NCBI GenBank assembly: GCA_963732795.1
Contig: CAVTAV010000007.1
Location: 62,001 to 126,000 of the forward strand
Direction of reading: 5' to 3'
From: CAVTAV01 sp963732795
Lineage (GTDB): Bacteria; Pseudomonadota; Alphaproteobacteria; CAVTAV01
DNA: 64,000 nucleotides
The notes beneath the pieces were generated by a model. The model was not told the origin of the DNA. It did not search any database and worked only from the letters and a program-made list of their open reading frames with translations. The position numbers and the translations under genes are program-made. Positions 16,734-25,432 of the stretch are shown piece after piece (the first letter of the stretch is position 1; each line of letters starts with the position of its first letter).

Positions 16734-19700
16734 TTACATCCTGAACGTCACGCCCGCCGTAAAGCGCCGTCCCAGGACATCGAACAGCGTCGGATTGTAC
16801 TGGTTCGAATAGCCCAGGAACACGCTGTAGTAAGGCGTGATCGGCGGATCCTGGTCGTTCAGATTTGTTCCGGCGACAAACACTTCGAATGTCTGCCCAT
16901 TTGCCATCTCGATTTGCTTGGACAGCCGAAGATCGAGATAGAAGGCCGAGCCGACATGGTTCCTCTCGATGTCCACTCCCTCGACCAAAGCGTTCTCGAT
17001 CTTGCCGGAACCGATATAGCGCCCTTGCAGGAAGGCCGTGAAGCCACCATTGCGATAGGTAATGTTACCCGTAGCCTTGAAGTCCGGCAGTGAATAGGCG
17101 ACGCCATCCGATTCTTGAATACCGGTCTGGCCCGCACGATCGATATTCACGGCACTCCCGATACCTTGGGTGTTCTTACTCAGGAAGCTCGCTAAGAACC
17201 GTGCGCCGAGCGTCTCGGCTTCTCCACCGAAGATCGAAACGTCCCTCGTATAGTCGAGCTCGAGATCGACGCCACTCACAACGGCTTTGGTAATGTTGAT
17301 GAATTGCGCACCTACCAGAATGATGCGATCGGTCGCGGTGTCGCGCGTGATAAACGAGCACAACTCCGTTGCGCCCTGAGCGCAGCCGTCAACGACCGAC
17401 TGCGGCGAGAGCTGTCCGATCTCATCCTTGATCTTGATGTGATACCAATCGACCGACGCGGAAAGCCCCGGAACGAAGTCCGGCCGATACACCGCACCGG
17501 CCGTGAACGTGTCGCCGCTTTCGGGGTTAACGTTCGGATTTCCGCCTGAGAAGATCGTTACGTTTATCGGGCCATCGCCTGGGTAGCGGGGATCGGTAAT
17601 CGTATTCACGCCGCCCGTCTTGTCGAATCGTTCGGAAAGGTTCGCGGCGCGCACGTCACGGGAGTACGTGCCACGTAAGCGCAACCCGCCCATGAATTGA
17701 ACGTCGAGTCCACTTTTATAAGCCCAGACCGAGCCGCTGCCGGAATACCGCGCCCAGCGACCGGCCAGATTCGCGGCCGCCGATTCGATGATGCCTGTAC
17801 TTTCCAACAGAGGAATCTGCGTTTCGGCGAAGAGTTCCTTCACGCTGATCGAACCGATGATGTTCGACACTTTCGAATATTGAATGCCGACCGTGTTTGC
17901 ACAGTCCGGCGGATTGACACCGCGCAGGCCCGGCGCCTCGCCGTCGCAAAGCACGGGGTGGCCGGAGTCATGGTTCGATGACTGATTGGTCGAATCGCGG
18001 ACGATCTGAAGGACGTGTTCACGACGGTAGGATCCGCCGAAGGCCCCCAAAATCGGTCCGGCCCAACCATCGACGATCGTGCCGCTGGCCGATAATTCGG
18101 CGACGTGCTGGGTAAGCGTGGTTCGATTCACCTTGGCCTCTTGGGCGGTATAAGAATCGGTCCGACCGAGCGAGAAGCCCGAACCCGCGAAGTAGAGGGG
18201 TGTCGTGATTTGTTCGCCGACGTCGTTGCCTACAACATAATCGAGGGCGGCCGCCGAGGCGTTTCCCTGACCGAACAGGTTTATCGGCTCACATCCCGGA
18301 AACGCGTTGCCGAACAGCGTTACGCGGCAAACGGCAGCGCCGGTGGCGGGGTCCACAACCGCGTCGGCGGCGGCGAAGATCCGATCAACCCGAAAGCCGA
18401 CCTGGTTCCACGTTCTTTTGTTGTGGCCGTATTGGTAATAGCCATCGACGATCCAGTTATCGAACAATCCGTCGTTATCCACGGTGTATTTGAACCCGCC
18501 GGTGATCGAGTCCATCTTGCTGTCGTCGGTCAAGGTTATGTCCGGGCTGTTGATTTGAGCATGAAGCTTGAACGACTGGATGCCGTTATTGATCATGATC
18601 TGGCTGGAGCGAATCCGGGAGGAATGCGTTGTCCTGGAAGATCGTGACCTGGGTCGGCGTGCCATTCAGCGACCCTCGCGGCGTGTTGTACCGGAAGCTC
18701 GAGTCCTCGCCGTGGATGTATTGGGTATAGATCTTGAAGTTGGAGCTCACGTCATAGTCCGCGTAGCCGAAGAAGCTTTGACGTGAGAAGTCCGGATATA
18801 GGGTTTGCTGGGTCCCGCCACCCAAGTCGTCGGCGCTGCCGCCAACACTGCGCGAAGGTGGAACGCCAATGGGGGTGCTGGTTGAAGGGCTTCCCGGTTG
18901 AAGAGGCGAGTAGCTGCCGTCTGGATTGAATTGAAGGCCGTTGATTGGCGTGCCGGGCGCGGAGATCAGTCCGCCGAAGGTTGCGTTGTTGGAAACGACG
19001 TGCGGCCGAAGGAGCAACATTCCGTTCGAGTCCGGTACAGTGCCCCAGGCCTGATACCAATCCCGGCCGTTGTAGTTGTGGACGCCGTCCTGATGGAAGC
19101 GTTCTGCCGAAAGCTGAATATGTGCGCGCTCCCCGATGTCGGTGCCAAACGCCGCGGACAGCTTGTAATTTGTGCCATCTCCGCGCGACGTGACGCCGCC
19201 CTGAGCGCTGACTTCCATGCCGGTGTAGTCGGTGTTTAAGATGAAGTTGACGACGCCGGCTACGGCATCCGTGCCATAGGCCGCCGAAGCGCCGCCGGTC
19301 ACGGTTTCCACCCTGGAAATCATAGCTTCGGGGATGACATTGACGTCCACGCCGCCGAAGACTGTCGACGACACGATCCGGCGTCCGTCGAGCAATGTCA
19401 GCGTGCGGTTGATTCCGAGGCCGCGCAGATCGAGGTTTCCGTATCCGCCTCGATTGAACCAGCTGGCGGTCGAATTCGGAGTCTGGCTTTGATAGAATTC
19501 CGGCAGCTGGGTGAGGCCTGAGACCACCGTGTCGGGCGCCATCGCCTTGAGCTGATCTGCCGGGACCGACGTTACAGGAACCGGACTTTCCATGCCGGGT
19601 TGCTGGATGCGCGACCCAGTGATCGTGATCACGTTGACAGGCTCATTGCTGGCGGTCTGATCCTCGGCCGCACTTGCCGCGGCCATGCCGACCGCCATCG

Positions 19701-19794
19701 CGGCAACGCAGGCGCTGCTGAGCATCAAGCTCCGAATGACAGTTTGCCGGCTCGTTCGCCGGTCTACGGTCGAGGCTCGAAACGTATTTTCCAT
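16734..19794 (-). CDS. TonB-dependent outer-membrane receptor, one frame break
   Basis: The reconstructed protein is about 1,020 aa. It has a signal peptide with hydrophobic core SSACVAAMAVGMAAASAA, a TonB-box-like VITITGSRI followed by SPVPVTSVPADQL, and a plug domain (LDLRGLGINRTLTLLDGRR; GGASAAYGTDAVAGVVNF). A long beta barrel ends with the last strand GRRFTAGVTFRM. No STN signalling domain lies before the plug. The frame changes near 18605. The start at ATG 19794 has a purine-rich TTTGGGGG upstream. The type resembles the large receptors abundant in Caulobacter and sphingomonads, which import carbohydrates or siderophores; the ligand is unknown. It is divergent from an ECF sigma factor. 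Confidence 0.85.
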
Positions 19795-20246
19795 GGATGT
19801 TCCCCCAAAGAGAAGAGTGTCAATTTGGCTGGATTCTATCTGCGCGGAAGAAGGGCCAGCCCTTGCCTCTCCGGCGACGCGGCAGTCCCGACCCGCTGTT
19901 CGTGCATCGGCCGGCATCCCTCCGCATCGCTGCTCCGCGTTCTTCTGGTCGTCGAAGAACCATGGCGGCGTGAATCAACACAGACCTTTGGCCGCAACGC
20001 GCCGAAAAGCGCCCTGCGGCGGTAAACGCCATTACCGTCAAAGTCCTCCGGAGATATCCATCCCGATTGATCCGCGGTACGTCCAGCCCACGAGATACGG
20101 AACGAACGCCTCCAGCCCAACAGACGAATTTGATCTGGAAATGCGAACTATTATTCAATTTTGGTCCGAAGCCGCCCCCGCCGATTCGGGCCGTCGCGGG
20201 CCTTCGGTCGCGGCTCTAGGTCGCCGTCTTCAGTCCGAAAATCCGC

Positions 20247-20282
20247 GGAAATTCGCACTGCATAACCAAAATGCGAATTTCC
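20247..20282. promoter_or_regulatory. Perfect 11-bp inverted repeat between the receptor and sigma-factor genes
   Basis: GGAAATTCGCA (20247-20257) and TGCGAATTTCC (20272-20282) are perfect inverted copies with a 14-base spacer. A partial copy (AAATGCGAA) also occurs at 20139-20147. The site lies in the 618-base divergent region (19795-20412), which otherwise shows no gene. A dimeric regulator could bind here; the T-run at 20289-20294 also allows a plus-strand terminator reading. Confidence 0.4.
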
Positions 20283-20412
20283 ATTCGCTTTTTTCGGCAA
20301 GGGTCGTTTAAACTGCGGTCATAAGGGTACTGATTCGGTCCGCGGCCCGGTCGCACGAGCGTAGGGCGTAAGAATCAGTAGGCTGCGGGAATAAACGGGG
20401 GAGACTTTGGGG

Positions 20413-20991
20413 ATGTCGGTCAGTTGTGCCGACTCGGCCAAATGTGCGGGTTCGAGAGGCCGGTCTGCGGCGGCTTGTGGCGACGGGCGGCGGCTGGCGG
20501 CCGAAGAAGCCTATCGCCACCGCGGCGATCTCCAGCGGATGCTGATGGCCCGGCTGAAATCCGAGGAGCAGGTGAAGGAGATCGTGCAGGAGACCTTCGC
20601 GCGGTTCCTCACCATCGACGACGGCGCCAAGATCGGCAATCCACGCGGCTATCTCTTTCGCATGGCGGTCAATCTCTCGATCGATCAGGCGCGCTGTGCC
20701 CGGACCAACATCTTCAGCAACACCGTCGAGCTGAACGAGGAAATGCGCGCCTCGGACGTGCCGACGCCGGAAGACAGCCTGTTACACACGCAGCTTCAGG
20801 ATTTGTTCGCAACGGCCTTGGCGGAGCTGCCCCAGCGGCCGCGGGAGCTCTTCTGCCTGCATCGTTTCGAGGGGCTCAGCACCTTCGAGATCGCGCGGAG
20901 ATTCGGAATCTCCCAGCGCATGGTCCAGAAATCGCTGGCGCGCGCCATGAAGCATTTCAATCATCGCTTGACGGGAGTTTGGGCGGCGTGA
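20413..20991 (+). CDS. ECF-type RNA polymerase sigma factor (FecI-like)
   Basis: The 192-aa product has sigma region 2 (EEQVKEIVQETFARFL; NPRGYLFRMAVNLSID) and region 4 (ALAELPQRPRELFCLHRF then STFEIARRFGISQRMVQKSL), the pattern of FecI-like ECF factors. ATG 20413 is preferred over TTG 20407 because GGGGAG lies at a suitable distance. The N-terminal 25 residues are Cys- and Gly-rich and not typical of region 2, so the true start could be further in. No FecR-type anti-sigma gene follows; the next gene is a convergent TetR regulator. The divergent TonB receptor is a plausible target. Confidence 0.82.
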   Translation: MSVSCADSAKCAGSRGRSAAACGDGRRLAAEEAYRHRGDLQRMLMARLKSEEQVKEIVQETFARFLTIDDGAKIGNPRGYLFRMAVNLSIDQARCARTNIFSNTVELNEEMRASDVPTPEDSLLHTQLQDLFATALAELPQRPRELFCLHRFEGLSTFEIARRFGISQRMVQKSLARAMKHFNHRLTGVWAA

Positions 20992-21026
20992 GACGGGGGA
21001 CGACATCCTGGGCGCGCCGCCGGACG

Positions 21027-21701
21027 CTAGCGAATCTCGTCGTAGCGCGAGATCAGCTGGAACGCCTCGATGAGCCGCTTCTGGAAATCGCGATGCTCGA
21101 GCATCAGCGGGCCGGGGCGATTGGTGACGGAATTGTTGATCGTACCAAGCATGATCTGAAGCGCGAACCGGATGTTCATCTCCTCGGTTCGGGTCAGCTT
21201 CCGGCCGATCTCGGCCGACTTGGCGGCGATGAATTTGTCGGCAACACGATGGGAGAGCTGGCGGAACGGCTCCCAGAAGTTCTGGTCGTCGAGACTTCGG
21301 CGGAGCGCGGCGCGCCAGAAGAACCGGGTGCGCCATATGCGCTTGACCGTCATCTGGACATATTTGGCGACCAGGGCATCGGCCTTGGTGCCCTTGAAGA
21401 ACCGGTCCATACCTTTGCGCCGCTCGCCGTTGTGCCGCTGGACCATGGCGCGGAAGAATTCTTCCTTGTTTTCGAATCGGGCATAGAACGCGCCGACGGA
21501 ATAACCGGCCTCCTTGGCTATCTCGGCAATCGAGATGCTGTCGAAGTCACGCGTTTCCATCAGGCGGAATCCGGTCTCGATCAGGGCGTTGTAGGTGATT
21601 TGGCTGCGCCGTTGCTTCGCGATCGGCCCCGTCCTTTCAGCCGGGCGGCTTCCTATTGCACGCGCCCCGCTTGCTTTAGTCCGCGTCGTGGCCACAGGCA
21701 T
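21027..21701 (-). CDS. TetR/AcrR family transcriptional regulator
   Basis: The intact 224-aa protein has a basic N-terminal arm, then the TetR helix-turn-helix (ITYNALIETGFRLMETRDFDS, SIAEIAKEAGYSVGAFYARF, NKEEFFRAMVQ), residues about 35-85, followed by an all-helical ligand domain. Target genes cannot be assigned: it converges with the sigma-factor gene and upstream of it lies about 400 bases without a gene. Confidence 0.88.
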   Translation of the reverse strand: MPVATTRTKASGARAIGSRPAERTGPIAKQRRSQITYNALIETGFRLMETRDFDSISIAEIAKEAGYSVGAFYARFENKEEFFRAMVQRHNGERRKGMDRFFKGTKADALVAKYVQMTVKRIWRTRFFWRAALRRSLDDQNFWEPFRQLSHRVADKFIAAKSAEIGRKLTRTEEMNIRFALQIMLGTINNSVTNRPGPLMLEHRDFQKRLIEAFQLISRYDEIR

Positions 21702-21971
21702 GATCCTCTTCAGAATAGGAATTCCGATTCGCGTTCAACGGCCCGGTTTCGCGGGAAAAGCGGGGCCGTGGAGGCGACAAGACAGGCGCTTGCACGTCGC
21801 GATCGTGGGCATCGCATCGGCTTTGCCGCGCCGGCCGCGCTCCCTTCCCTTCTAGCGCGGGCTTCAGCGATTGCCAAACTAAATAGAGCCGAAGCGCCAA
21901 AAATCCCGACCGAATTCGACCCCGGCAACGGCCGTGAACGGCCCGCCGGCCTGTCTCACCTGAATCCTCCT

Positions 21972-21990
21972 GCCGCATGTCTCATGCGGC
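21972..21990 (+). ncRNA. Hairpin of a candidate small RNA
   Basis: GCCGCATG (21972-21979) pairs perfectly with CATGCGGC (21983-21990) around a 3-base loop, preceded by a TCCTCCT stretch (anti-Shine-Dalgarno type) and followed ten bases later by a strong terminator. The 417-base stretch 21702-22118 has no supported gene, so the terminator may end a small RNA that begins somewhere after 21702. The 5' end and identity are unknown. Confidence 0.3.
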
Positions 21991-21999
21991 CGCCTAGCG

Positions 22000-22068
22000 C
22001 GGGGCGTCCCCGTAACCGGGCCCGGCAGCAATGCCGAAGCCGGGTTGCGGGGCGCCCCGTCTTTTTTT
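22000..22068 (+). terminator. Strong rho-independent terminator without an upstream gene
   Basis: A long imperfect stem is formed by GGGGCGTCCCCGTAACCGG (from 22001) and CCGGGTTGCGGGGCGCCCC (to 22058), then a run of seven T (22062-22068) on the plus strand. The nearest plus-strand gene ends at 20991 and is separated by the opposing TetR gene, so it probably terminates a small RNA. Confidence 0.7.
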
Positions 22069-22118
22069 CGGCGGTCTGACGGCGGGATTCTCCGTCTTGG
22101 AAGCAATTAAGAAGCATT

Positions 22119-22175
22119 TGGTGCGGGCGGGGGGAACTCGAACCCCCACGGCCTTACGGCCTCAGGATTTTAAGT
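22119..22175 (-). pseudogene. 3' half of a tRNA-Leu(UAA) gene
   Basis: Read on the minus strand this holds the 3' part of the anticodon arm (ACTTAAAATCCT), a variable arm, a T arm with GGTTCGAGT, the acceptor strand CGCCCGC and encoded ACCA. The D arm and 5' acceptor strand are missing here, but the matching 5' half (GCGGGCG) lies at 22851-22889. Both halves share TTTTAAGT (plus strand) at the break in the anticodon loop. Confidence 0.8.
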
Positions 22176-22195
22176 ATTTCCGAGCTGTTTGCCAT

Positions 22196-22238
22196 TTGAG
22201 AAAACGGCCAACTTGAGAAAAGCGAGCAACTTGAGCGC
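22196..22238 (+). repeat. Two and a half tandem 17-18 base repeats inside the insert
   Basis: Units begin TTGAGAAAA at 22196 and 22213 and TTGAG again at 22231, each ending in AAC. They sit about 20 bases inside the left end of the insert. Such spacing would fit arm-type binding sites of a tyrosine recombinase, but this is only an inference. Confidence 0.5.
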
Positions 22239-22398
22239 TTTGCAAAAAAGTAGCGTAAGGCAAGAAGAAGACTTTCGAAGGTTAAAAAATATCGGGAATA
22301 TTGTGTTTATGGGAACTGAAGAAAAGAACGTTTGAAGTGGTGACAATTCTTATAATAGAAGCCATATGGCGACCTTAAGGTCATGTCAGTGTTAATGG

Positions 22399-22638
22399 TC
22401 AGGGGCCTCTTAGTGGCACAAGACCGAAAAAGTTCAACAACCCAAGGATAAGCAGCACTAAGGCAAGAAAGCCCCAAAATATTTGGCAGGCCCAAAATTT
22501 TTTTGGATTGGCGCGACGATTATAAAGGGGAAGACCCGCTGCAAGGCCAGCCGTATCGGTAGATAAATTCCACCAAAAGATTCCACCAAATGCGGCAGCG
22601 CCACCGAAGAGCCACAGAGCGTCTTTTGTCACGTGCAT
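22399..22638 (-). CDS. Small membrane protein, unknown
   Basis: The 79-aa frame starts MHVTKDALWLFGG and has two probable membrane helices: LWLFGGAAAFGGIFWW and a longer one around FWGFLALVLLILGLLNFFGL. A polar, basic linker (YNRRANPKKFW) joins them. It lies inside the AT-richer tRNA insert and uses more A/T-ending codons than neighbours. I recognise no family. It could be a small inner-membrane or toxin-like protein; coding status is moderately supported by the clean hydrophobic pattern. Confidence 0.45.
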   Translation of the reverse strand: MHVTKDALWLFGGAAAFGGIFWWNLSTDTAGLAAGLPLYNRRANPKKFWACQIFWGFLALVLLILGLLNFFGLVPLRGP

Positions 22639-22668
22639 GTTAGGTGCGACGCCTTATTGCGACGAAGC

Positions 22669-22755
22669 TGGTGCGGGCAGTGGAACTCGAACCCACAAGC
22701 TCATACGAGCAACGGATTTTAAGTCCGTCTTGTCTGCCAATTCCAACATGCCCGC
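22669..22755 (-). tRNA. tRNA-Leu(UAA), intact, carried within the insert
   Basis: On the minus strand, GCGGGCA pairs with TGCCCGC, the anticodon arm is ACGGA-CTTAAAA-TCCGT with anticodon TAA, a long class II variable arm follows (TGCTCGTATGAGC), then a T arm with GGTTCGAGT and encoded CCA (22671-22669). The compensating acceptor pair shows it is a complete gene, distinct from the split copy around it (GCGGGCG/CGCCCGC). Confidence 0.9.
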
Positions 22756-22850
22756 CCAAGAATCCAAAAAAACTGGAAGTATTGTGCCTCTACTGCTCGC
22801 GTCGTCAACGATATCAACGAGTTGGTGAAGGCGTTCGACGGCGCTCAGTC

Positions 22851-22889
22851 TTTTAAGTCCTGTGTGTCTACCAATTCCACCACGCCCGC
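22851..22889 (-). pseudogene. 5' half of a tRNA-Leu(UAA) gene
   Basis: The minus strand reads GCGGGCG, then a D arm (TGGTGGAATTGGTAGACAC) and the 5' side of the anticodon arm (AGGACTTAAAA). After that it diverges into insert sequence with no T arm or 3' acceptor strand. Its acceptor complements CGCCCGC of the 3' half at 22119-22175. Confidence 0.8.
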
Positions 22890-22950
22890 GCCGGTTGCCC
22901 TATCGGCGGCGAGATTAAGCACAAATCGGAGACGGGCGAAACCGGTTCGG

Positions 22951-23731
22951 CTATTCGCCGGCCTTCAAATCCGTCGCATCGCCGAGATGGGGCTCGTCGC
23001 CGGCGGCGCGGATGACGTCCATGAGCTCGGCCTGGACAGCGTCGAGCGTGGCGAGGTCGGTGGAGCGGGCGATGAGCGTCGTGCCGGTGCGGCCGTCGCG
23101 ATAGAAAGGGATAGGAGCCGATATCGACGCCTTCGTGGCGATTCTGGATCGCGGCGATCGCTTCGGCGACGGTGCTTTCCGGCGTATGGGCCCAGACCGC
23201 GCGGGAGCGCACGGGCTCGCCGCCGGTGATGACATGGGCGAGGGATTCGAGCATCCCCTGCATGATCAGCGGCACACCGGCCATCACGAAGACGTTCTCG
23301 ATGCGGAAGCCCGGGGCACGGCTGATCGGGTTCTCGATGAATTCGGCGCCTTCGGGCGTGTGGGCCATGCGGAGCCGCGCCTCCGTGAGGTTGGCGTCGC
23401 CGTAGAACTTGCGCATCAGCTCGACCGCCTCGTCGCGGCGGACGAGGGGCAGGCCGAAGGCCTTGGCGACGCTCGCGGCCGTGATGTCGTCATGGGTCGG
23501 GCCGATGCCGCCGGTGGTGAAGACGTAATCGAAGGCGCGGCGGCACTCGTTGACCGTCGCCACGATCGTCGCCTCGATATCGGGGATGACCCGCGCCTCC
23601 ATCAGCCGCACGCCCCGCTCGTTCAACCATTTCGCAAGATAGGCGAGATTGGCGTCCTGGGTCCGGCCCGAGAGGATCTCGTTGCCGATGATGATCAGGC
23701 AGGCGGTGGTGATCTTGGATGAGGCGGCCAT
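22951..23731 (-). CDS. CinA-like / competence-damage protein A domain protein, one frame break
   Basis: The reconstructed product is about 259 aa and consists only of the MoaB/Mog-like CinA N-terminal domain (COG1058). Motifs are CLIIIGNEILSGRTQDANL, VFTTGGIGPTHDDITA (the GGxGPTxDD nucleotide site) and AGFRIENVFVMAGVP-type sequence (PGFRIENVFVMAGVP). The frame changes near 23105 where TTT in SYPF should be TT, restoring FYRDGRTGTTLIAR and the end TDLKAGE. The nicotinamide-deamidase domain is absent, as in many alphaproteobacterial homologues. Function is not settled; FAD-related pyrophosphatase or molybdopterin-type binding is known for relatives. Confidence 0.8.
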
Positions 23732-23831
23732 TCGGAGGATTTCGGAGGATACGGATCGCGCTCCTTATATCAGGAAGCCGCGTTCCCGCACAGGCTCGCG
23801 GTGCCCGGAAAGTTCCTTTAGGCTGCGGCCC

Positions 23832-24533
23832 ATGCAGTTCCCCGATCCTCTGATCAAGGCCACGCTGGTCAAGCGCTACAAGCGCTTTCTGGCCGATGTC
23901 GTCCTGCCCGACGGCGAGGCCGTGACGGCGCATTGTCCCAATCCCGGCTCGATGATCGGCAATGCCGCGCCGGGCTCCGAGGTCTGGCTGTCCCCGGCGC
24001 GCAATCCGGCGCGGAAGCTCAAATATACCTGGGAGCTGGTGGCCGTGAACGGCGGCCTCGTCGGCGTGAACACGGCGCATCCGAACGGTCTCGTGGCCGA
24101 AGCGATCGAAGCGGGCCGGGTACCGGAGCTTTCCGGGTATGACAGGCTTCGCCGCGAAGTTCCTTACGGGACGAACTCCCGGATCGACCTGCTCCTGGAG
24201 GGCGGGCCGGACGGATCCCCGGCCCATGTCGAGATCAAGAACGTCAATCTCAAGCGTGCCGAGACCGCCGAATTCCCCGATGCCGTCACTGCGCGGGGCA
24301 CCAAGCATTTGAAGGAATTGGCGAATATCGCCGCGAGCGGCGGCCGGGCCGTCATGTTCTTCCTGGTGCAAAGGATGGACTGCGACGTGGTCTCGATCGC
24401 TGGCGATATCGACCCCATATATGCTAAGGAGTTCGAGCAGGCGTTAACCGGCGGTGTTGAGGCGCTGTGTTATTCTTGTAAAATCACGACGGAGGCGATC
24501 ATGCTGGACCGCCGCTTAGGCCTCCGCCTTTAG
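23832..24533 (+). CDS. sfsA: SfsA family protein (sugar fermentation stimulation homologue)
   Basis: The intact 233-aa protein starts MQFPDPLIKATLVKRYKRFL and shows the SfsA signatures AHCPNPGSMIG, KLKYTWELV, and the nuclease-like core RIDLLLEGG...HVEIKNVNLK followed by FPDAVTARGTKHLKEL. The N-terminal OB fold plus a restriction-enzyme-like domain is characteristic. The name comes from an E. coli maltose phenotype; DNA binding is the likely property. It is divergent from the cinA-like gene and 5 bases before map. Confidence 0.9.
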   Translation: MQFPDPLIKATLVKRYKRFLADVVLPDGEAVTAHCPNPGSMIGNAAPGSEVWLSPARNPARKLKYTWELVAVNGGLVGVNTAHPNGLVAEAIEAGRVPELSGYDRLRREVPYGTNSRIDLLLEGGPDGSPAHVEIKNVNLKRAETAEFPDAVTARGTKHLKELANIAASGGRAVMFFLVQRMDCDVVSIAGDIDPIYAKEFEQALTGGVEALCYSCKITTEAIMLDRRLGLRL

Positions 24534-24538
24534 AACCG

Positions 24539-25405
24539 ATGACGATGAAGAATTTGACGACGGAAAAGCCGGCCCCCGAGCCGTTGGCTGAGGTGATCGA
24601 GCCTCAATTCGCGCCGGAATTCGGCCGGCATATCAAATTCCACGGTCCCGAGGAATTCGAGGCCATGCGCAAGGCCGGCCGTCTGGCCGCCGAGGTGCTG
24701 GATTTCATCGCGCCCCGTGTGAAGCCCGGCGTCACCACGGGCGAGCTCGACGATCTGTGCCACAACTTCATCATCGAGCATGGCGCGCTCCCCGCGCCCC
24801 TGAATTACCGCGGCTTTCCGAAGTCGATCTGCACCTCGATCAATCATGTGATCTGCCACGGCATCCCCGGCCCGAAAGTGCTGAAAAACGGGGATATCAT
24901 GAATATCGACATCACCGTCATTCTCGACGGCTGGCACGGCGATACGAGCCGGATGTTCTTCGTGGGCGAGGTCTCGCGCAAGGCGGCGCGGCTCTGCGAC
25001 GTCACTTACGAGGCCATGATGCGCGGCATCCAGGCTGCCAAGCCCGGCAATACGCTCGGCGATATCGGCTATGCGATCCAGTCCTATGCCGAGGCCGAGC
25101 GCTGCTCGGTGGTGCGGGATTTCTGCGGCCACGGGCTCGGGCGGATCTTCCACGACGCGCCCAACATCCTGCATTACGGCCGGCCCGGCCAGGGCATGGT
25201 CCTGCGCCCCGGCATGTTCTTCACCGTCGAGCCGATGATCAATCTCGGCAAATACCATGTCCGGATGCTGAATGATGGCTGGACGGCGGTGACCCGCGAC
25301 AAATCGCTCTCGGCCCAGTTCGAGCACAGCATCGGCATCACGGACAAGGGCCCCGAAATCTTCACCAAATCTCCCGCCGGCCTCGACAAGCCGCCTTATT
25401 CCTGA
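24539..25405 (+). CDS. map: Methionine aminopeptidase type I
   Basis: The intact 288-aa metalloprotease removes the initiator Met from nascent proteins. Metal ligands are visible: Asp in NIDITVILDGWHGDTS (two Asp), His in DFCGHGLGRIFHD, Glu in FFTVEPMINLG and Glu in FEHSIGIT. The N-terminal 35-residue extension (TTEKPAPEPLAEVIEPQ) is longer than in E. coli but common in alphaproteobacteria. Follows sfsA by 5 bases and precedes radC, suggesting cotranscription. Confidence 0.95.
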   Translation: MTMKNLTTEKPAPEPLAEVIEPQFAPEFGRHIKFHGPEEFEAMRKAGRLAAEVLDFIAPRVKPGVTTGELDDLCHNFIIEHGALPAPLNYRGFPKSICTSINHVICHGIPGPKVLKNGDIMNIDITVILDGWHGDTSRMFFVGEVSRKAARLCDVTYEAMMRGIQAAKPGNTLGDIGYAIQSYAEAERCSVVRDFCGHGLGRIFHDAPNILHYGRPGQGMVLRPGMFFTVEPMINLGKYHVRMLNDGWTAVTRDKSLSAQFEHSIGITDKGPEIFTKSPAGLDKPPYS

Positions 25406-25432
25406 TCCGCCCTTTCCCTTCGGGGGGAGTTC

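Larger units (their letters stand above)
22168..22858. mobile_element. Insertion splitting tRNA-Leu(UAA) in its anticodon loop
   Basis: About 683 bases separate the two halves of a tRNA-Leu(UAA) gene, bounded by the 8-base direct repeat TTTTAAGT (22168-22175 and 22851-22858). The two 60-base rows I counted inside (from 22261 and 22381) have 33% and 45% GC, clearly below the flanking genes. The insert carries an intact tRNA-Leu(UAA) that would replace the lost function, a small membrane-protein frame and short tandem repeats. No integrase or transposase frame is present, so it is a non-autonomous element or remnant of site-specific integration. Confidence 0.65.

Noticed and set aside
22644..22856. 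Plus-strand short frames over the intact tRNA-Leu
   Set aside because: They cross a tRNA gene and have no ribosome-binding site or family.
22168..22858. Group I intron in tRNA-Leu(UAA)
   Set aside because: The break site matches the classic intron site, but I see no group I core motifs, the segment before the 3' exon does not end in G at the natural junction, and a whole tRNA gene lies inside.
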